From NCBI GenBank assembly GCA_011620595.1, contig WOYX01000053.1, positions 33,235 through 95,035 of the forward strand: DNA of 61,801 nucleotides, read 5' to 3'. Shown here one piece after another: positions 23,328 through 33,159 of the stretch. The stretch is from Bacteroidales bacterium (GTDB lineage: Bacteria; Bacteroidota; Bacteroidia; Bacteroidales; VadinHA17). The notes under the pieces were generated by a model, which made no database searches, had not been told where the DNA came from, and saw only the letters and a list, made by a program, of their open reading frames with translations. A program made the position numbers and the translations under genes. How positions within the stretch are numbered: position 1 is the stretch's first letter; each line of letters opens with the position of its first letter.

Positions 23328-26225
23328 GTGTTCCGACGAAGCATAACGGTGCTGCAGCTGTTCTTCCTGATAAGCCTGGTGGCTGTCGGAGAGATTAAGA
23401 ATATCGGCACTCCCTACATCCGTAATTTCACCAAGGATGACTACAGGGGCGGCACTCAGAACTGGGGAGCCGCACAGGACGGCAGGGGGTTCATGTACTT
23501 TGCCAACAATGACGGGCTCCTTGTTTTTGACGGCGAGCAGTGGCAGCTTTATCCCATGCCCAACAGGTCCATGGTAAGGTCGGTATACATTGACGGTCCC
23601 GGAGATATTTACGTCGGCGCATACAATGACCTGGGAAAAATGGTCTGGTCAGAGAATGGTCAGATGACATTCAGATCAATGCGGGATCTGATTCCTGAAG
23701 AAAACCGGAATTTCGACGATGTGTGGCATATATGTCAGTTCAGGGATAAAATTGTATTTCAGACTTATGATGCTGCCTATTTTTTCAGGGAGGGCAGTCC
23801 TGTTGCCGTTCTGAAGGCACCCTCAAGATTTCAGAACTCATTCAATGTACGGGGCAGACTCATCTTCAACGATGCTGAGAACGGAATGATGGAATATGAC
23901 GGCACCGCGCTTTCAAAGATTGAGGGTTGCGCTGTTCTTGCAGGTGAGGAGGTCATCTCACTGTTGGCGAAGGGTGAAGACGAGATTCTTGTCTCTACAC
24001 CCGATCGGGGACTTTTCATTTATGATGGCCGGGAGCTTATGAGATGGAACGTACCTGCCAGCAGGATGCTGATGCGTGACCAGATATTCAGTGCTGTCAG
24101 ACTACACGATGATAACTATGCTTTCGGTACAATACTCAACGGCTTGATGATAGTTGACAGTGAAGGAAACATAATCCAGCAGATCAATAAAAAAAGGGGC
24201 TTGCAGGACAATACGATTCTGAATGTCTTTGCAGACCGTGCAGGTGATCTCTGGCTTCTGCTGAACAAAGGCATAGACTATCTGACAGTCAATTCTCCGG
24301 TCACGTTCATCCAAAATTCGGAGGGCTTTGGTGCCGGCTATGCCAGCGTAATTCATGACGGGAATATTTACCTCGGCACCAACCAGGGACTGTACGTAAA
24401 ATCATGGGAGAGAGTGGGTGCGGAGGAAGATTTCAGGATGATCGAGGGAACCGACGGTCAGGTCTGGCACCTTAGTATCCACAGGGATATCCTTTTCTGT
24501 GGCCATAATAAGGGAACCTTTATTGTGGAAGGTGACCGGGCCAGGCTGATCAGCGATATACCGGGCGGGTGGAAGTATCATGAGCTTAACAGCCATCCGG
24601 GATACCTGGTAGGGGGAACCTTCAGCGGAATCATTCTTTTCAGGTGGATGGAAGGATCATGGAAGTTTGTCGGGAGAATCGAGGGCTTTGGTGAATCATT
24701 CCGGGTGTTTGAGGAGGATGAGGCGGGAGACCTCTGGATGAGCCACGGCTTCAAGGGTATCTTCAGGATTCGCCTGGGAAGCAGACCGGATACCGTCTCA
24801 TCCTACAGGTTCTATAATTCAGATGATGGTCTGCCGTCAGACTATAACCTTGTCATCAGCAGGATAAGGGATAAGATAGTTGTGCTCTCCGAGGCGGGAA
24901 TATTTGAGTACAGGCCTGAAGAAGACAGATTCACAAGCTCTCTCCGCTTCAACAGGCTCCTCACTCCTGTTGTGCGGTTCTCCTACCTTAATGAAGACCG
25001 GGACGGAAATATCTGGTATGTTTCCGAAAACAGGGCAGGAGTGTTCAGGTTACTGGAAGACAGTACCTACAAGCATCTTACAGCACCATTTCTTCCGCTC
25101 TCCGGTAAGTTCATCCGCGGCTTTGAATCGGTTTATTCATATTCCTCTGATCACCTCTTTTTTGGAACGGAAGACGGTTTTGCACACTACTCATCTGGGC
25201 ATCATGCATCTGATAATCAGGAGTTTTCAGTACATATTGTAAAGGTGGAGGCACTGCATCAGGATACGGTTTTTTACTTTGGCGGAGGGTCTGGCTCCGA
25301 ACAGGTTCAGGAGAGCCCTTACAGCTTTAAGTTTCATAATAATGTAATCAGGTTCACCTTCACATCGCCGATTTATGCCAACGCCGGTAATACAGAATAT
25401 AGCTGCATGCTGGAAGGCTTTGATGACAGATGGTCAGCATGGGACAGATCATATACCAAGGAGTTTTCCAACCTGCCGGATGGCAGATATACCTTCCGGG
25501 TAAAGGCAAGAGATATGCTGGGGACGGAAAGTCTTCCTGCGGAAGTGGAGTTTGTTATTGAACACCCCTGGTACAAGTCTCCGGCAGCATATGTGGGCTA
25601 TTTAATTGCTTTGCTGGGCTTTGTTTTCTTTCTCGCAAGATTCATAAACTGGCGCATAGAGCTGTCGAAGAGAAGGGAGCGAATTAACAGTCAGCGCCTG
25701 TATGAAGCGAAGGAGCAGGAGTACATCAGGCAGGCTCTGGAAGCTGAGAGGGAGATAATCAGAATCCGGAATGAGAAGCTCAGGGCCGAGATGATACAAC
25801 GCGACAAGGAGCTTGCCATTGAAGCCATGAACCTGGTGAAGAAGAACGAGTTTTTGAACTCCCTGAAGGAGGATCTCACCATATTGAAATCAATCTGCAG
25901 GGATGATTCAACCGGAAGCAGGATAAGTGATCTTTATTACAGGATAACCAGGGAGGTTGACAGCAATAAACAGATGGAGGTGTTCACAAGAGCATTTGAT
26001 GAGGTGCACGAAGAGTTCCTTGACCGTCTCAAGGCCAGGTACCCGACCCTGACTCCTACAGAATTAAGGCTCTGTGCTTTCCTTAAAATGAATATTAACA
26101 CCAAAGAGATAGCTCCTCTCATGAATATCTCTGTCCGCGGAGTTGAGATATGCAGGTACAGGGTCAGAAAAAAGATGGGGATCAGCAGGGAAACAAATCT
26201 TACCACACATATTCTCAATTTGTAG
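23328..26225 (+). CDS. Y_Y_Y-domain membrane regulator with LuxR-type output (paralogue 1)
   Basis: This 965-aa protein starts at GTG with a short signal peptide or anchor. A periplasmic two-propeller sensor region spans about 25-660, followed by a Y_Y_Y domain (EYSCMLEGFDDRWSAWD to FRVKARDMLG). One transmembrane helix (about 750-770) and a charged coiled coil follow. The C-terminus is a LuxR-like helix-turn-helix (LTPTELRLCAFLKMN, TKEIAPLMNISVRGVE). There is no histidine kinase or receiver, so it is a one-component membrane regulator that would bind a glycan product outside and act on DNA inside. It lies directly before the SusC/SusD genes it probably controls. A full paralogue follows at 33160. 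Confidence 0.85.
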   Translation: MFRRSITVLQLFFLISLVAVGEIKNIGTPYIRNFTKDDYRGGTQNWGAAQDGRGFMYFANNDGLLVFDGEQWQLYPMPNRSMVRSVYIDGPGDIYVGAYNDLGKMVWSENGQMTFRSMRDLIPEENRNFDDVWHICQFRDKIVFQTYDAAYFFREGSPVAVLKAPSRFQNSFNVRGRLIFNDAENGMMEYDGTALSKIEGCAVLAGEEVISLLAKGEDEILVSTPDRGLFIYDGRELMRWNVPASRMLMRDQIFSAVRLHDDNYAFGTILNGLMIVDSEGNIIQQINKKRGLQDNTILNVFADRAGDLWLLLNKGIDYLTVNSPVTFIQNSEGFGAGYASVIHDGNIYLGTNQGLYVKSWERVGAEEDFRMIEGTDGQVWHLSIHRDILFCGHNKGTFIVEGDRARLISDIPGGWKYHELNSHPGYLVGGTFSGIILFRWMEGSWKFVGRIEGFGESFRVFEEDEAGDLWMSHGFKGIFRIRLGSRPDTVSSYRFYNSDDGLPSDYNLVISRIRDKIVVLSEAGIFEYRPEEDRFTSSLRFNRLLTPVVRFSYLNEDRDGNIWYVSENRAGVFRLLEDSTYKHLTAPFLPLSGKFIRGFESVYSYSSDHLFFGTEDGFAHYSSGHHASDNQEFSVHIVKVEALHQDTVFYFGGGSGSEQVQESPYSFKFHNNVIRFTFTSPIYANAGNTEYSCMLEGFDDRWSAWDRSYTKEFSNLPDGRYTFRVKARDMLGTESLPAEVEFVIEHPWYKSPAAYVGYLIALLGFVFFLARFINWRIELSKRRERINSQRLYEAKEQEYIRQALEAEREIIRIRNEKLRAEMIQRDKELAIEAMNLVKKNEFLNSLKEDLTILKSICRDDSTGSRISDLYYRITREVDSNKQMEVFTRAFDEVHEEFLDRLKARYPTLTPTELRLCAFLKMNINTKEIAPLMNISVRGVEICRYRVRKKMGISRETNLTTHILNL

Positions 26226-26557
26226 GAATTATTCGCATCTGTAGTATCATAATTTGTCTTTAGATGTAAGTCATCATACTAATTATAAAAGGGTAATAAG
26301 TATAATGTCAGATACATACAATACGTAGGTATCTGTAATTGATGTGTTGGTCAACAATGGCTGTTGTAGTATTTTTGATGTATTATGATCTGTGCCAATG
26401 TGTACCTGGTATTGTATATTTACATAATCTCGACGGTTTGGCCGGCGAGGCAAAGATGATCAACTTAATTTAATTAATCTGACCTCTAACTAAAACTAAT
26501 TTAATCTAACCTCTGAACTCTTAATTTAATTTAACCTCTAAACTCTAATTCAAATCT
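26226..26557 (+). promoter_or_regulatory. susC leader with three direct repeats
   Basis: This 332-base AT-rich gap separates the regulator from susC. At 26473-26545 a motif close to TAATCTAACCTCT occurs three times, spaced about 27 and 25 bases apart (core CCTCT near 26483, 26510 and 26535), ending just before the ATG. An imperfect -7 box TATATTTA lies at 26415-26422. The repeats are probably in the transcribed leader; they could be binding sites for a regulator or an RNA element. I see no small ORF here. Confidence 0.45.
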
Positions 26558-29500
26558 ATGAAACAGACAATCATGACCCTTTTATTCATTGCATTTACCC
26601 TGGGGCTGAATGCCCAGGGGCTGCAGATAAAGGGGGTTGTAACGTCAGCTGACGACGGTCAGCCTGTTCCCGGGTTAAGTGTTTTCGTGAAGGGCACGGC
26701 AACCGGGACCATGACTGACATTAACGGGTACTACAGTCTTGACAATGTACCCATGAACTCAACGGTCGTCTTCTCCTTTGTGGGAATGAAGACGCAGGAG
26801 ATAGTAGTGACGGAGAGTGCTACTTATGATATTGTCATGGCCCCTGAAGTGGAGCTGATTGACGAGATAGTTGTAGTGGGATACGGTACTCAGAAAAAGA
26901 GCCTTGTTACCGGAGCTATCGCAAAGGTTGACGGCGATGATCTGCGCAAAGCGACAGACATGCGTGTCACGCAGGCTCTTCAGGGAAAGACTGCCGGGGT
27001 GGTCATCACGGCCAATTCCGGTCAGCCCGGATCGCAGATATCAGTACGCATCAGGGGTGCCGGCACCAACGGTGATGCAGAGCCTCTCTATATCATTGAC
27101 GGGCTCCCGATGAGCGGTGCGGGAACCGATTTCCTGAATGCCGCCGATATTGAATCCATCGAAGTGCTGAAGGACGCTGCCTCGGCTGCCATCTACGGTG
27201 CCCGCGGAGCAAACGGTGTCGTTCTTATCACAACGAAGACCGGACGTACCGATACCAGGCTCACAGTCTCATACGACGGGTACTACGGCTTCCAGAATCC
27301 CTGGAAGAAGATCCCCTTGCTCAATGCTGAGGAGTACATCATGCTTACCAATGAAGCATCCATCAATGGCGGACTGGGACCCAAGTTCACCCCGTCACAG
27401 ATAGAGAGCTTCACCGCAGACACCGACTGGCAGGATGAGATGTTCTATTACAACGCACCCAAGCAAAACCATTCTCTTTCATTCATGGGAGGGAGCGACA
27501 AGCTGGAATACTCATCCTCTATTAATTACTTCAGCCAGGACGGTATTGTGGCAAAGGGGAAATCCAACTTTGAGAAAATCGGGTACAGACTTAATGCAGC
27601 CGGTACATTCGGGCTTTTCAAACTGGGCGGCAACGTAAACCTTGTCGGCATCACCAGCAGGGGTATTGCCACCAACGACCGCTTCGGGCTGGGGCTCAAC
27701 CAGGCGCTGAATATGCCTCCGATTGTTCCGGTGATGTTTTCCGATGGTTCATGGGCAACACCGGAAGCCTATGGCATCGGATTGCAGGAGATCACCAACC
27801 CCATTGCCTTGATCAGTTACAATAACTCCAAAACGAGGACATATAAGTTAATAGGTAACCTTTACGGGGAATTCGATTTTGGCAAGATGGCCAGGGCGCT
27901 TGAAGGACTTGTGTTCCGCACATCATTTGGCGGTGAATATGCCATTGTGAATAATGACTCCTATACTCCCGAGTATTACCTTGATGCCATGCATTTCAGC
28001 ATAATTGACAGAGCCAATAAGTCGATTGACATCTATTCAAGGTGGAACTTCGAGAATGTGCTTACCTACTCAAAGTCGTTTGACGTACATAACCTGACAC
28101 TTATGGCGGGTACTACCGCATTTAAGGATATGTATGAAAATCTGTGGGGTTCAAAGAACGATCTGATCTTTGACGACTTTGAGCATTCATATCTTGACAA
28201 TGCCACTGACCCCGAAAGTGCAAATGCAGGCGGCGGATATTCCGAGCATACCGTTGCGTCGCTCTTTGCCCGTGTCAATTATGACTTGCTCGACCGCTAC
28301 ATGCTGACTGCCACAATCAGGCGTGACGGCTCATCGAGGTTCGGCGACGAAAACAAGTACGGCTATTTTCCCTCCGCCTCGATAGGATGGGTTATATCAC
28401 GGGAACCCTTCATGCAAAACCTCACCAATGTGATTGACATGCTAAAGTTAAGGGCCAGCTGGGGCCAGAACGGTAATGAGAGCATAGGCAACTTCGGCTA
28501 TACATCGGTCATCGGAAACCAGAATATATATTATTTTGGTGACAGCAAGACCCAGTACAACGGTACGCAACCTACCAGGATAGCCAACCCCTCACTTAAG
28601 TGGGAGACCTCGGAACAGACAAACTTCGGTATCGATCTTACAACCCTTGGTACCAGTCTGACAGTAACCCTTGACTATTACATCAAGAAAACCAAAGACT
28701 GGCTGGTGACAGCACCGGTACCCATGCTCGTTGGCAACTCTGCCCCGATCATCAACGGCGGTTCGGTACAGAACTCAGGTATTGAGGCAGAGATCAGCTA
28801 CCGCAAGCAGCTTGGTGAACTCTATCTTAGTACCTCTATCAATGGAGCGTTCAACAAGAGCGAGGTTCTTGACATACAGAATGCCGAGAAAAGGCTTCAG
28901 GGCGGTGACGGCGGATTTGGCCAGAGCGGCATAATCTATGCAGAGATAGGCACACCGATGGGAGTCTTTTACGGAGTTAAGACAGACGGTATTTTCCAGA
29001 CCCGGGAAGAGATTAACTCCTACGTCAGCTCCACCGGATCGAAGATCCAGCCCAACGCCCAGCCCGGAGATATTAAATTTGTTGATGAAAACAGGGACGG
29101 TACCATCAGTGACGCCGACAGGGTCCAGATAGGAAGCCCCTTCCCTGATTTTACCGGAGGTCTTAACCTTAGCGCAGAGATGTACGGATTTGACTTCAAT
29201 ATGTTTATCTACGCGGCACTCGGACAGGAAATCTACAGTGCCACCAGGAGGTATGACATGAACGGAACCAACTACAATGCCGAATGGCTGAACCGTTGGA
29301 CCGGCGAAGGGACCTCGGATTTCTACCCTCGGGTGACATTTGTCGACAACAACCTGAACGGTAAGACGGTAAGCGACTTCTATATCCAGGATGGCAGCTT
29401 TGTCAGACTGAGGAACATCACTCTGGGTTACACACTTCCCAAGAGCATTACTGATGCTATCAGCCTGAGCAAACTGCGTCTCTACGTTTCAGCAGAGAAC

Positions 29501-29629
29501 CTGTATACATTCACCAAATACACGGGTTTTGATCCGGAGATCGGGGGAGGAGTGTTTGACAACGGTATTGACCGTGGCATTTATCCACAGGCGCGTACAA
29601 TCATGACCGGTATCAGTGTTACATTCTAA
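26558..29629 (+). CDS. susC: SusC/RagA-family TonB-dependent outer-membrane transporter
   Basis: This 1023-aa protein has a Sec signal peptide ending near LNAQ and an N-terminal carboxypeptidase-D regulatory-like domain (about 25-95). A TonB-box-like segment (EIVVVGYGTQ), the plug domain with IRGAGTNGDAEPLYIIDG, and a 22-strand barrel follow. The C-terminus ends in an aromatic residue. With SusD it imports oligosaccharides across the outer membrane using TonB energy. Given the GH3, GH16 and GH30 enzymes downstream, the substrate is probably a beta-1,3-glucan such as laminarin. SusD follows after 19 bases. Confidence 0.95.
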   Translation: MKQTIMTLLFIAFTLGLNAQGLQIKGVVTSADDGQPVPGLSVFVKGTATGTMTDINGYYSLDNVPMNSTVVFSFVGMKTQEIVVTESATYDIVMAPEVELIDEIVVVGYGTQKKSLVTGAIAKVDGDDLRKATDMRVTQALQGKTAGVVITANSGQPGSQISVRIRGAGTNGDAEPLYIIDGLPMSGAGTDFLNAADIESIEVLKDAASAAIYGARGANGVVLITTKTGRTDTRLTVSYDGYYGFQNPWKKIPLLNAEEYIMLTNEASINGGLGPKFTPSQIESFTADTDWQDEMFYYNAPKQNHSLSFMGGSDKLEYSSSINYFSQDGIVAKGKSNFEKIGYRLNAAGTFGLFKLGGNVNLVGITSRGIATNDRFGLGLNQALNMPPIVPVMFSDGSWATPEAYGIGLQEITNPIALISYNNSKTRTYKLIGNLYGEFDFGKMARALEGLVFRTSFGGEYAIVNNDSYTPEYYLDAMHFSIIDRANKSIDIYSRWNFENVLTYSKSFDVHNLTLMAGTTAFKDMYENLWGSKNDLIFDDFEHSYLDNATDPESANAGGGYSEHTVASLFARVNYDLLDRYMLTATIRRDGSSRFGDENKYGYFPSASIGWVISREPFMQNLTNVIDMLKLRASWGQNGNESIGNFGYTSVIGNQNIYYFGDSKTQYNGTQPTRIANPSLKWETSEQTNFGIDLTTLGTSLTVTLDYYIKKTKDWLVTAPVPMLVGNSAPIINGGSVQNSGIEAEISYRKQLGELYLSTSINGAFNKSEVLDIQNAEKRLQGGDGGFGQSGIIYAEIGTPMGVFYGVKTDGIFQTREEINSYVSSTGSKIQPNAQPGDIKFVDENRDGTISDADRVQIGSPFPDFTGGLNLSAEMYGFDFNMFIYAALGQEIYSATRRYDMNGTNYNAEWLNRWTGEGTSDFYPRVTFVDNNLNGKTVSDFYIQDGSFVRLRNITLGYTLPKSITDAISLSKLRLYVSAENLYTFTKYTGFDPEIGGGVFDNGIDRGIYPQARTIMTGISVTF

Positions 29630-29648
29630 CATGCAAATCAACAGAACT

Positions 29649-31259
29649 ATGAAAAAGTCATTATTATATGGTCTCTTCTTTCTGGCTTTGATGGTTGCAG
29701 GCTCATCATGTACACAGGAGTTCCTTGAGCTTGAACCAAAGACCGGCCAGGTAGAAGCCAACTACTACAAAACGGAGGGAGATGCCTTCCTCGCTGTCAC
29801 GGCGGTGTATGATGCATACTCCGTACAGAACTGGCAGTTTGTCCCCACCATGTCGGATATATGGTCTGACGATGCTTTCTGCGGCGGATCCGATGCTTCG
29901 GACATGAGCCAATGGCAGGATATGGAGATGTTCAAGATGGAACCTGAGAACAATTCATCTTCTGATCTGTGGAACCGTTGTTATTCAGGTATCTACAGGG
30001 CAAACCTCTATCTGCAGAAGCAGGAGAATATTGCCTGGGAGACTGATGGCCTCAAGACACGTTTTGAGGGTGAGGTCAAATTCCTGAGGGCTTACTTCTA
30101 CTGGGACCTGGTCCGTCATTTCGGATGGGTGCCCATTGTTACAGAGGTGCTCCCCGATGTCGAAGAGTACAAGAATGTTACACAGAGCACTCCCAATGAG
30201 ATATTCAGCCTGATTGCCTCAGATCTTCTTGATGCTGTCGCTGCCCTGCCGGTAACCATTCCTGCAGCCGAAAAGGGACGGGTATCCAAAGGGGCTGCAC
30301 AGGCTCTTGCAGCACGCATATACCTGTATCACACAGGCATGAGCGCCATCAGCGGACTGGGTCTTACGGCAGAACAATGGAGCAATGGAACCACAGCCAT
30401 AAACAAAGCATGGGTACAGTCAGCGCTCGACGAGGTAATTCTTAGCGAGCAGTATTCACTTGTACCTGACTATGCCGACCTGTTCGACTGGGACAACCAG
30501 AATAACAGCGAAGGCGTTCTCGAAATACAGTATTCGGATAAGGCTAAATCAGGCGACTGGGGAGGCTGGAACATCAACGGTAATTTCTCATGCGTCTGGC
30601 TTAGCGTGCGTAACCCCCAGGGCGACGCTACCGTTTTCCCTGGATGGTCATTTTCCATCCCCACCTGGAGCCTGGCTGATGAATTTGAACCCGGCGACCC
30701 CAGGAAATATGTCACCCTCTATGATGCCGAAACGCTCCTGACTGATTATAACAGGGCCTTCATGAATACAGGCTATTTCAACAAGAAATATATGGCGCGT
30801 GCCGACTACCAGGGTTCGGGCGGCGACCCGAGCCACAACTTCCCCCGCAACCACATGGATATCAGGTTTGCCGATGTGCTGCTGATGGCAGCAGAGGTAT
30901 GGCTGGCTGACGATCCGGGCAAGGCTGCAGGGTACTATAGCAGGGTCAGAACCAGGGCTCTGGGTGAAGCAGCAGCCAAGGAAGCGATAACTCTTGATGA
31001 CATCTACCATGAAAGACGTGTGGAATTCGGGGGAGAGGGTCTCAGGAAGTGGGATCTTCTCAGGAGAGGACTTACCTATTGTGAGCAGATGATCAATGCC
31101 AGCTTCGTGGTTCCTTCGGGCATACCCAATGCCGGCGACTTCGGCAACCGAACCTTCAAGTCTGACTCATGGGGTATGTTCCCCATACCTGCCGGTGAGA
31201 TCAGAAATATGAACTCAGGCGTCCTCAAACAGATGGTTCCGGCCTACATAGGTTTATAA
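29649..31259 (+). CDS. susD: SusD/RagB-family outer-membrane glycan-binding lipoprotein
   Basis: This 536-aa lipoprotein (MKKSLLYG start, lipobox AGSSCTQ) has the typical SusD N-terminal segment (FLELEPKTG) and the tetratricopeptide-rich fold. FLRAYFYWDLVRHFG is a typical SusD helix, and the C-terminal region has ERRVEFGGEGLRKWDLLRRG. It forms the lid of the SusC transporter and captures glycan at the surface. The frame is open to 29616, but the ATG at 29649 begins the signal peptide. Confidence 0.95.
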   Translation: MKKSLLYGLFFLALMVAGSSCTQEFLELEPKTGQVEANYYKTEGDAFLAVTAVYDAYSVQNWQFVPTMSDIWSDDAFCGGSDASDMSQWQDMEMFKMEPENNSSSDLWNRCYSGIYRANLYLQKQENIAWETDGLKTRFEGEVKFLRAYFYWDLVRHFGWVPIVTEVLPDVEEYKNVTQSTPNEIFSLIASDLLDAVAALPVTIPAAEKGRVSKGAAQALAARIYLYHTGMSAISGLGLTAEQWSNGTTAINKAWVQSALDEVILSEQYSLVPDYADLFDWDNQNNSEGVLEIQYSDKAKSGDWGGWNINGNFSCVWLSVRNPQGDATVFPGWSFSIPTWSLADEFEPGDPRKYVTLYDAETLLTDYNRAFMNTGYFNKKYMARADYQGSGGDPSHNFPRNHMDIRFADVLLMAAEVWLADDPGKAAGYYSRVRTRALGEAAAKEAITLDDIYHERRVEFGGEGLRKWDLLRRGLTYCEQMINASFVVPSGIPNAGDFGNRTFKSDSWGMFPIPAGEIRNMNSGVLKQMVPAYIGL

Positions 31260-31281
31260 ATTTCACTAGAATCAAACAATT

Positions 31282-33072
31282 ATGAAAATATATAAACATT
31301 TTTCCAGACTTGCAGGCGTACTGGCATTATTGCTGATAATTACTGCCTGTGAACCGCAGCTGGCAGATAAACCCGATATCGGTGCGGCACCGACGGCTGA
31401 CCAGCTTGATTTCACAATTGCCCCCGGAAGCGATGCGTTCAACTTTGTGATAACCAATACATCGGCTGTTACGGGCATTCCCTCATGGGATTTCGGTAAC
31501 GGAACCAAAGGAACTGGTAAGTCAAATGTTGTCAGGTATCCCATGCCCGGAGACTACAGCGTGAAGCTTACCCTTGTCACCCGCGGCGGCACAGCTACCA
31601 TTACCAAAACGCTGACGCAGACTGAGACTGACTTTTCGATCTTCACAGACCCTGTTTATGTTAATCTTACTGGTGGCGCCGATGATGCTGACGGCAAGAC
31701 ATGGGTCGTTGACTCTGAATCAAAAGGTCACTTCGGTGTGGGCGATGTTACCAAAGCAATGGCTGCCGGGACTGACTGGACAGTGGCAGACGGGAGTGTC
31801 GTCTGGTGGGCAGCCGAGCCGAATATAAAAAGTGGAACAGGAGCCTATGACGACGAACTGACATTTGTCCTTACTGATTTTGTTGTGAAATATGACAATA
31901 AAGGAGTGAGCTACGTCAAGGGTTATACCAAAGACGACCCTGCTCTGGCATCCGTGTACCTCAATCCGAGACTGAACAAGGACGACTATGATGTCGATTA
32001 TGCAACACCTGTAACCGGGAACTGGAGTATTGTTGAGACTGACGGCGACAACTATATCGTCATCAACAGTGCAACGCCAATCTTCCCCGGGCTTGATGTA
32101 GGAGCAAAGGACCATACCTATAAGATCCTCCAGGTGACCGAAAACCTCCTTGAGCTTACATGTGAAAGCTCATATGAAAACTGGACCGTGTGGCATTACT
32201 ATCTGATTCCCAAAGGGTATGAGCGTCCAACGATCACCTATACCGTAAACGCCACCGAAGGGACTGATAATGAAGTGTCATGTTCGGTAACTGATTATTC
32301 AATACCGGACGGACAGAGTGTTACAGGCATAACCTGGGACTTCGGCGACGGCAGCGATGAGGTTACAGGTGGCAAGGATGAGGTGGTGAATCATGTCTAC
32401 ATGCGTAAGGGCACATATACCGTTACTGCAAAGATCAACTCCAGTCTCGGAGTGCTCACCGGCACCCAGCAGATTGTCCTTGCCAATAACAACTCGGCAT
32501 ATGTGGAATTCCTGCTTGACATGATGATCGTTTACAACGACTTCAGCGAGGTGCAGGTCTTCCCGGTGCTGGGACAGGATTGCAGTGTCACCACCGTCGA
32601 CAACCCGTACAAGGAGTATCCCAACAAGTCGGCAAAAGTGGCATACTATACCAAGACCAACAACGAGTGGGCAAATGCCTATATGCAACTCAACAGCGGC
32701 TTCAGGTTTGACCTCAGGCTGCAACAAGTATTTAAAATCATGGTCTACGGAAAAGCCGGAGATGAAATACTCCTGAAGCTGGAAAACACCAACAGGGGTG
32801 GTACTGCCTGGCAGACCGGAACCTATGACCTTAAATATACCATACAGAAGGACAACACCTGGGAAGTGGCAGAGTATGACTTCAACGGTGTAGGTGCAGG
32901 ATGGGACTGGACAGGTGATATCTTCACATCAAACATCGTCATGGATGACAACTTCAACCATGACTTTTACAATGTGGTGAGGATCATGTGCAACCCGGGC
33001 GTAGGTGACGGCACCCATTCATTCTACTTTGACGAACTGTCAGGACCTCATGTGGAGGGTATCCATAAATAG
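31282..33072 (+). CDS. PKD-containing surface glycan-binding lipoprotein (SGBP-like)
   Basis: This 596-aa lipoprotein (lipobox LIITACEP) is in the SusE/F position. Two PKD-like folds are visible: GIPSWDFGNGTKGTG near 65-105 and GITWDFGDGSDEVTG near 350-395. A middle region has a solvent-exposed Trp cluster (VVWWAAEP), and a C-terminal module of about 180 residues has a jelly-roll look. Similar PKD lipoproteins sit beside SusCD in laminarin loci of Bacteroidota. It is thus likely a surface beta-glucan binder, with no catalytic motif. It is followed by a strong terminator, so SusC-SusD-SGBP form one unit. Confidence 0.8.
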   Translation: MKIYKHFSRLAGVLALLLIITACEPQLADKPDIGAAPTADQLDFTIAPGSDAFNFVITNTSAVTGIPSWDFGNGTKGTGKSNVVRYPMPGDYSVKLTLVTRGGTATITKTLTQTETDFSIFTDPVYVNLTGGADDADGKTWVVDSESKGHFGVGDVTKAMAAGTDWTVADGSVVWWAAEPNIKSGTGAYDDELTFVLTDFVVKYDNKGVSYVKGYTKDDPALASVYLNPRLNKDDYDVDYATPVTGNWSIVETDGDNYIVINSATPIFPGLDVGAKDHTYKILQVTENLLELTCESSYENWTVWHYYLIPKGYERPTITYTVNATEGTDNEVSCSVTDYSIPDGQSVTGITWDFGDGSDEVTGGKDEVVNHVYMRKGTYTVTAKINSSLGVLTGTQQIVLANNNSAYVEFLLDMMIVYNDFSEVQVFPVLGQDCSVTTVDNPYKEYPNKSAKVAYYTKTNNEWANAYMQLNSGFRFDLRLQQVFKIMVYGKAGDEILLKLENTNRGGTAWQTGTYDLKYTIQKDNTWEVAEYDFNGVGAGWDWTGDIFTSNIVMDDNFNHDFYNVVRIMCNPGVGDGTHSFYFDELSGPHVEGIHK

Positions 33073-33082
33073 TTGATTATGC

Positions 33083-33126
33083 AAGTCATTGCCTGCCTTT
33101 TGAGCGGGCAGGCAATGACTTTTTTT
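33083..33126 (+). terminator. Rho-independent terminator after the SusCD-SGBP unit
   Basis: Perfect 15-bp arms (33083-33097 and 33107-33121) with a 9-base loop, GC-rich near the loop, are followed by a run of six T at 33121-33126. It begins 10 bases after the stop codon. Confidence 0.92.
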
Positions 33127-33159
33127 CTTTCAGACCCTGAAGATGAGCTCACCCGTTAA

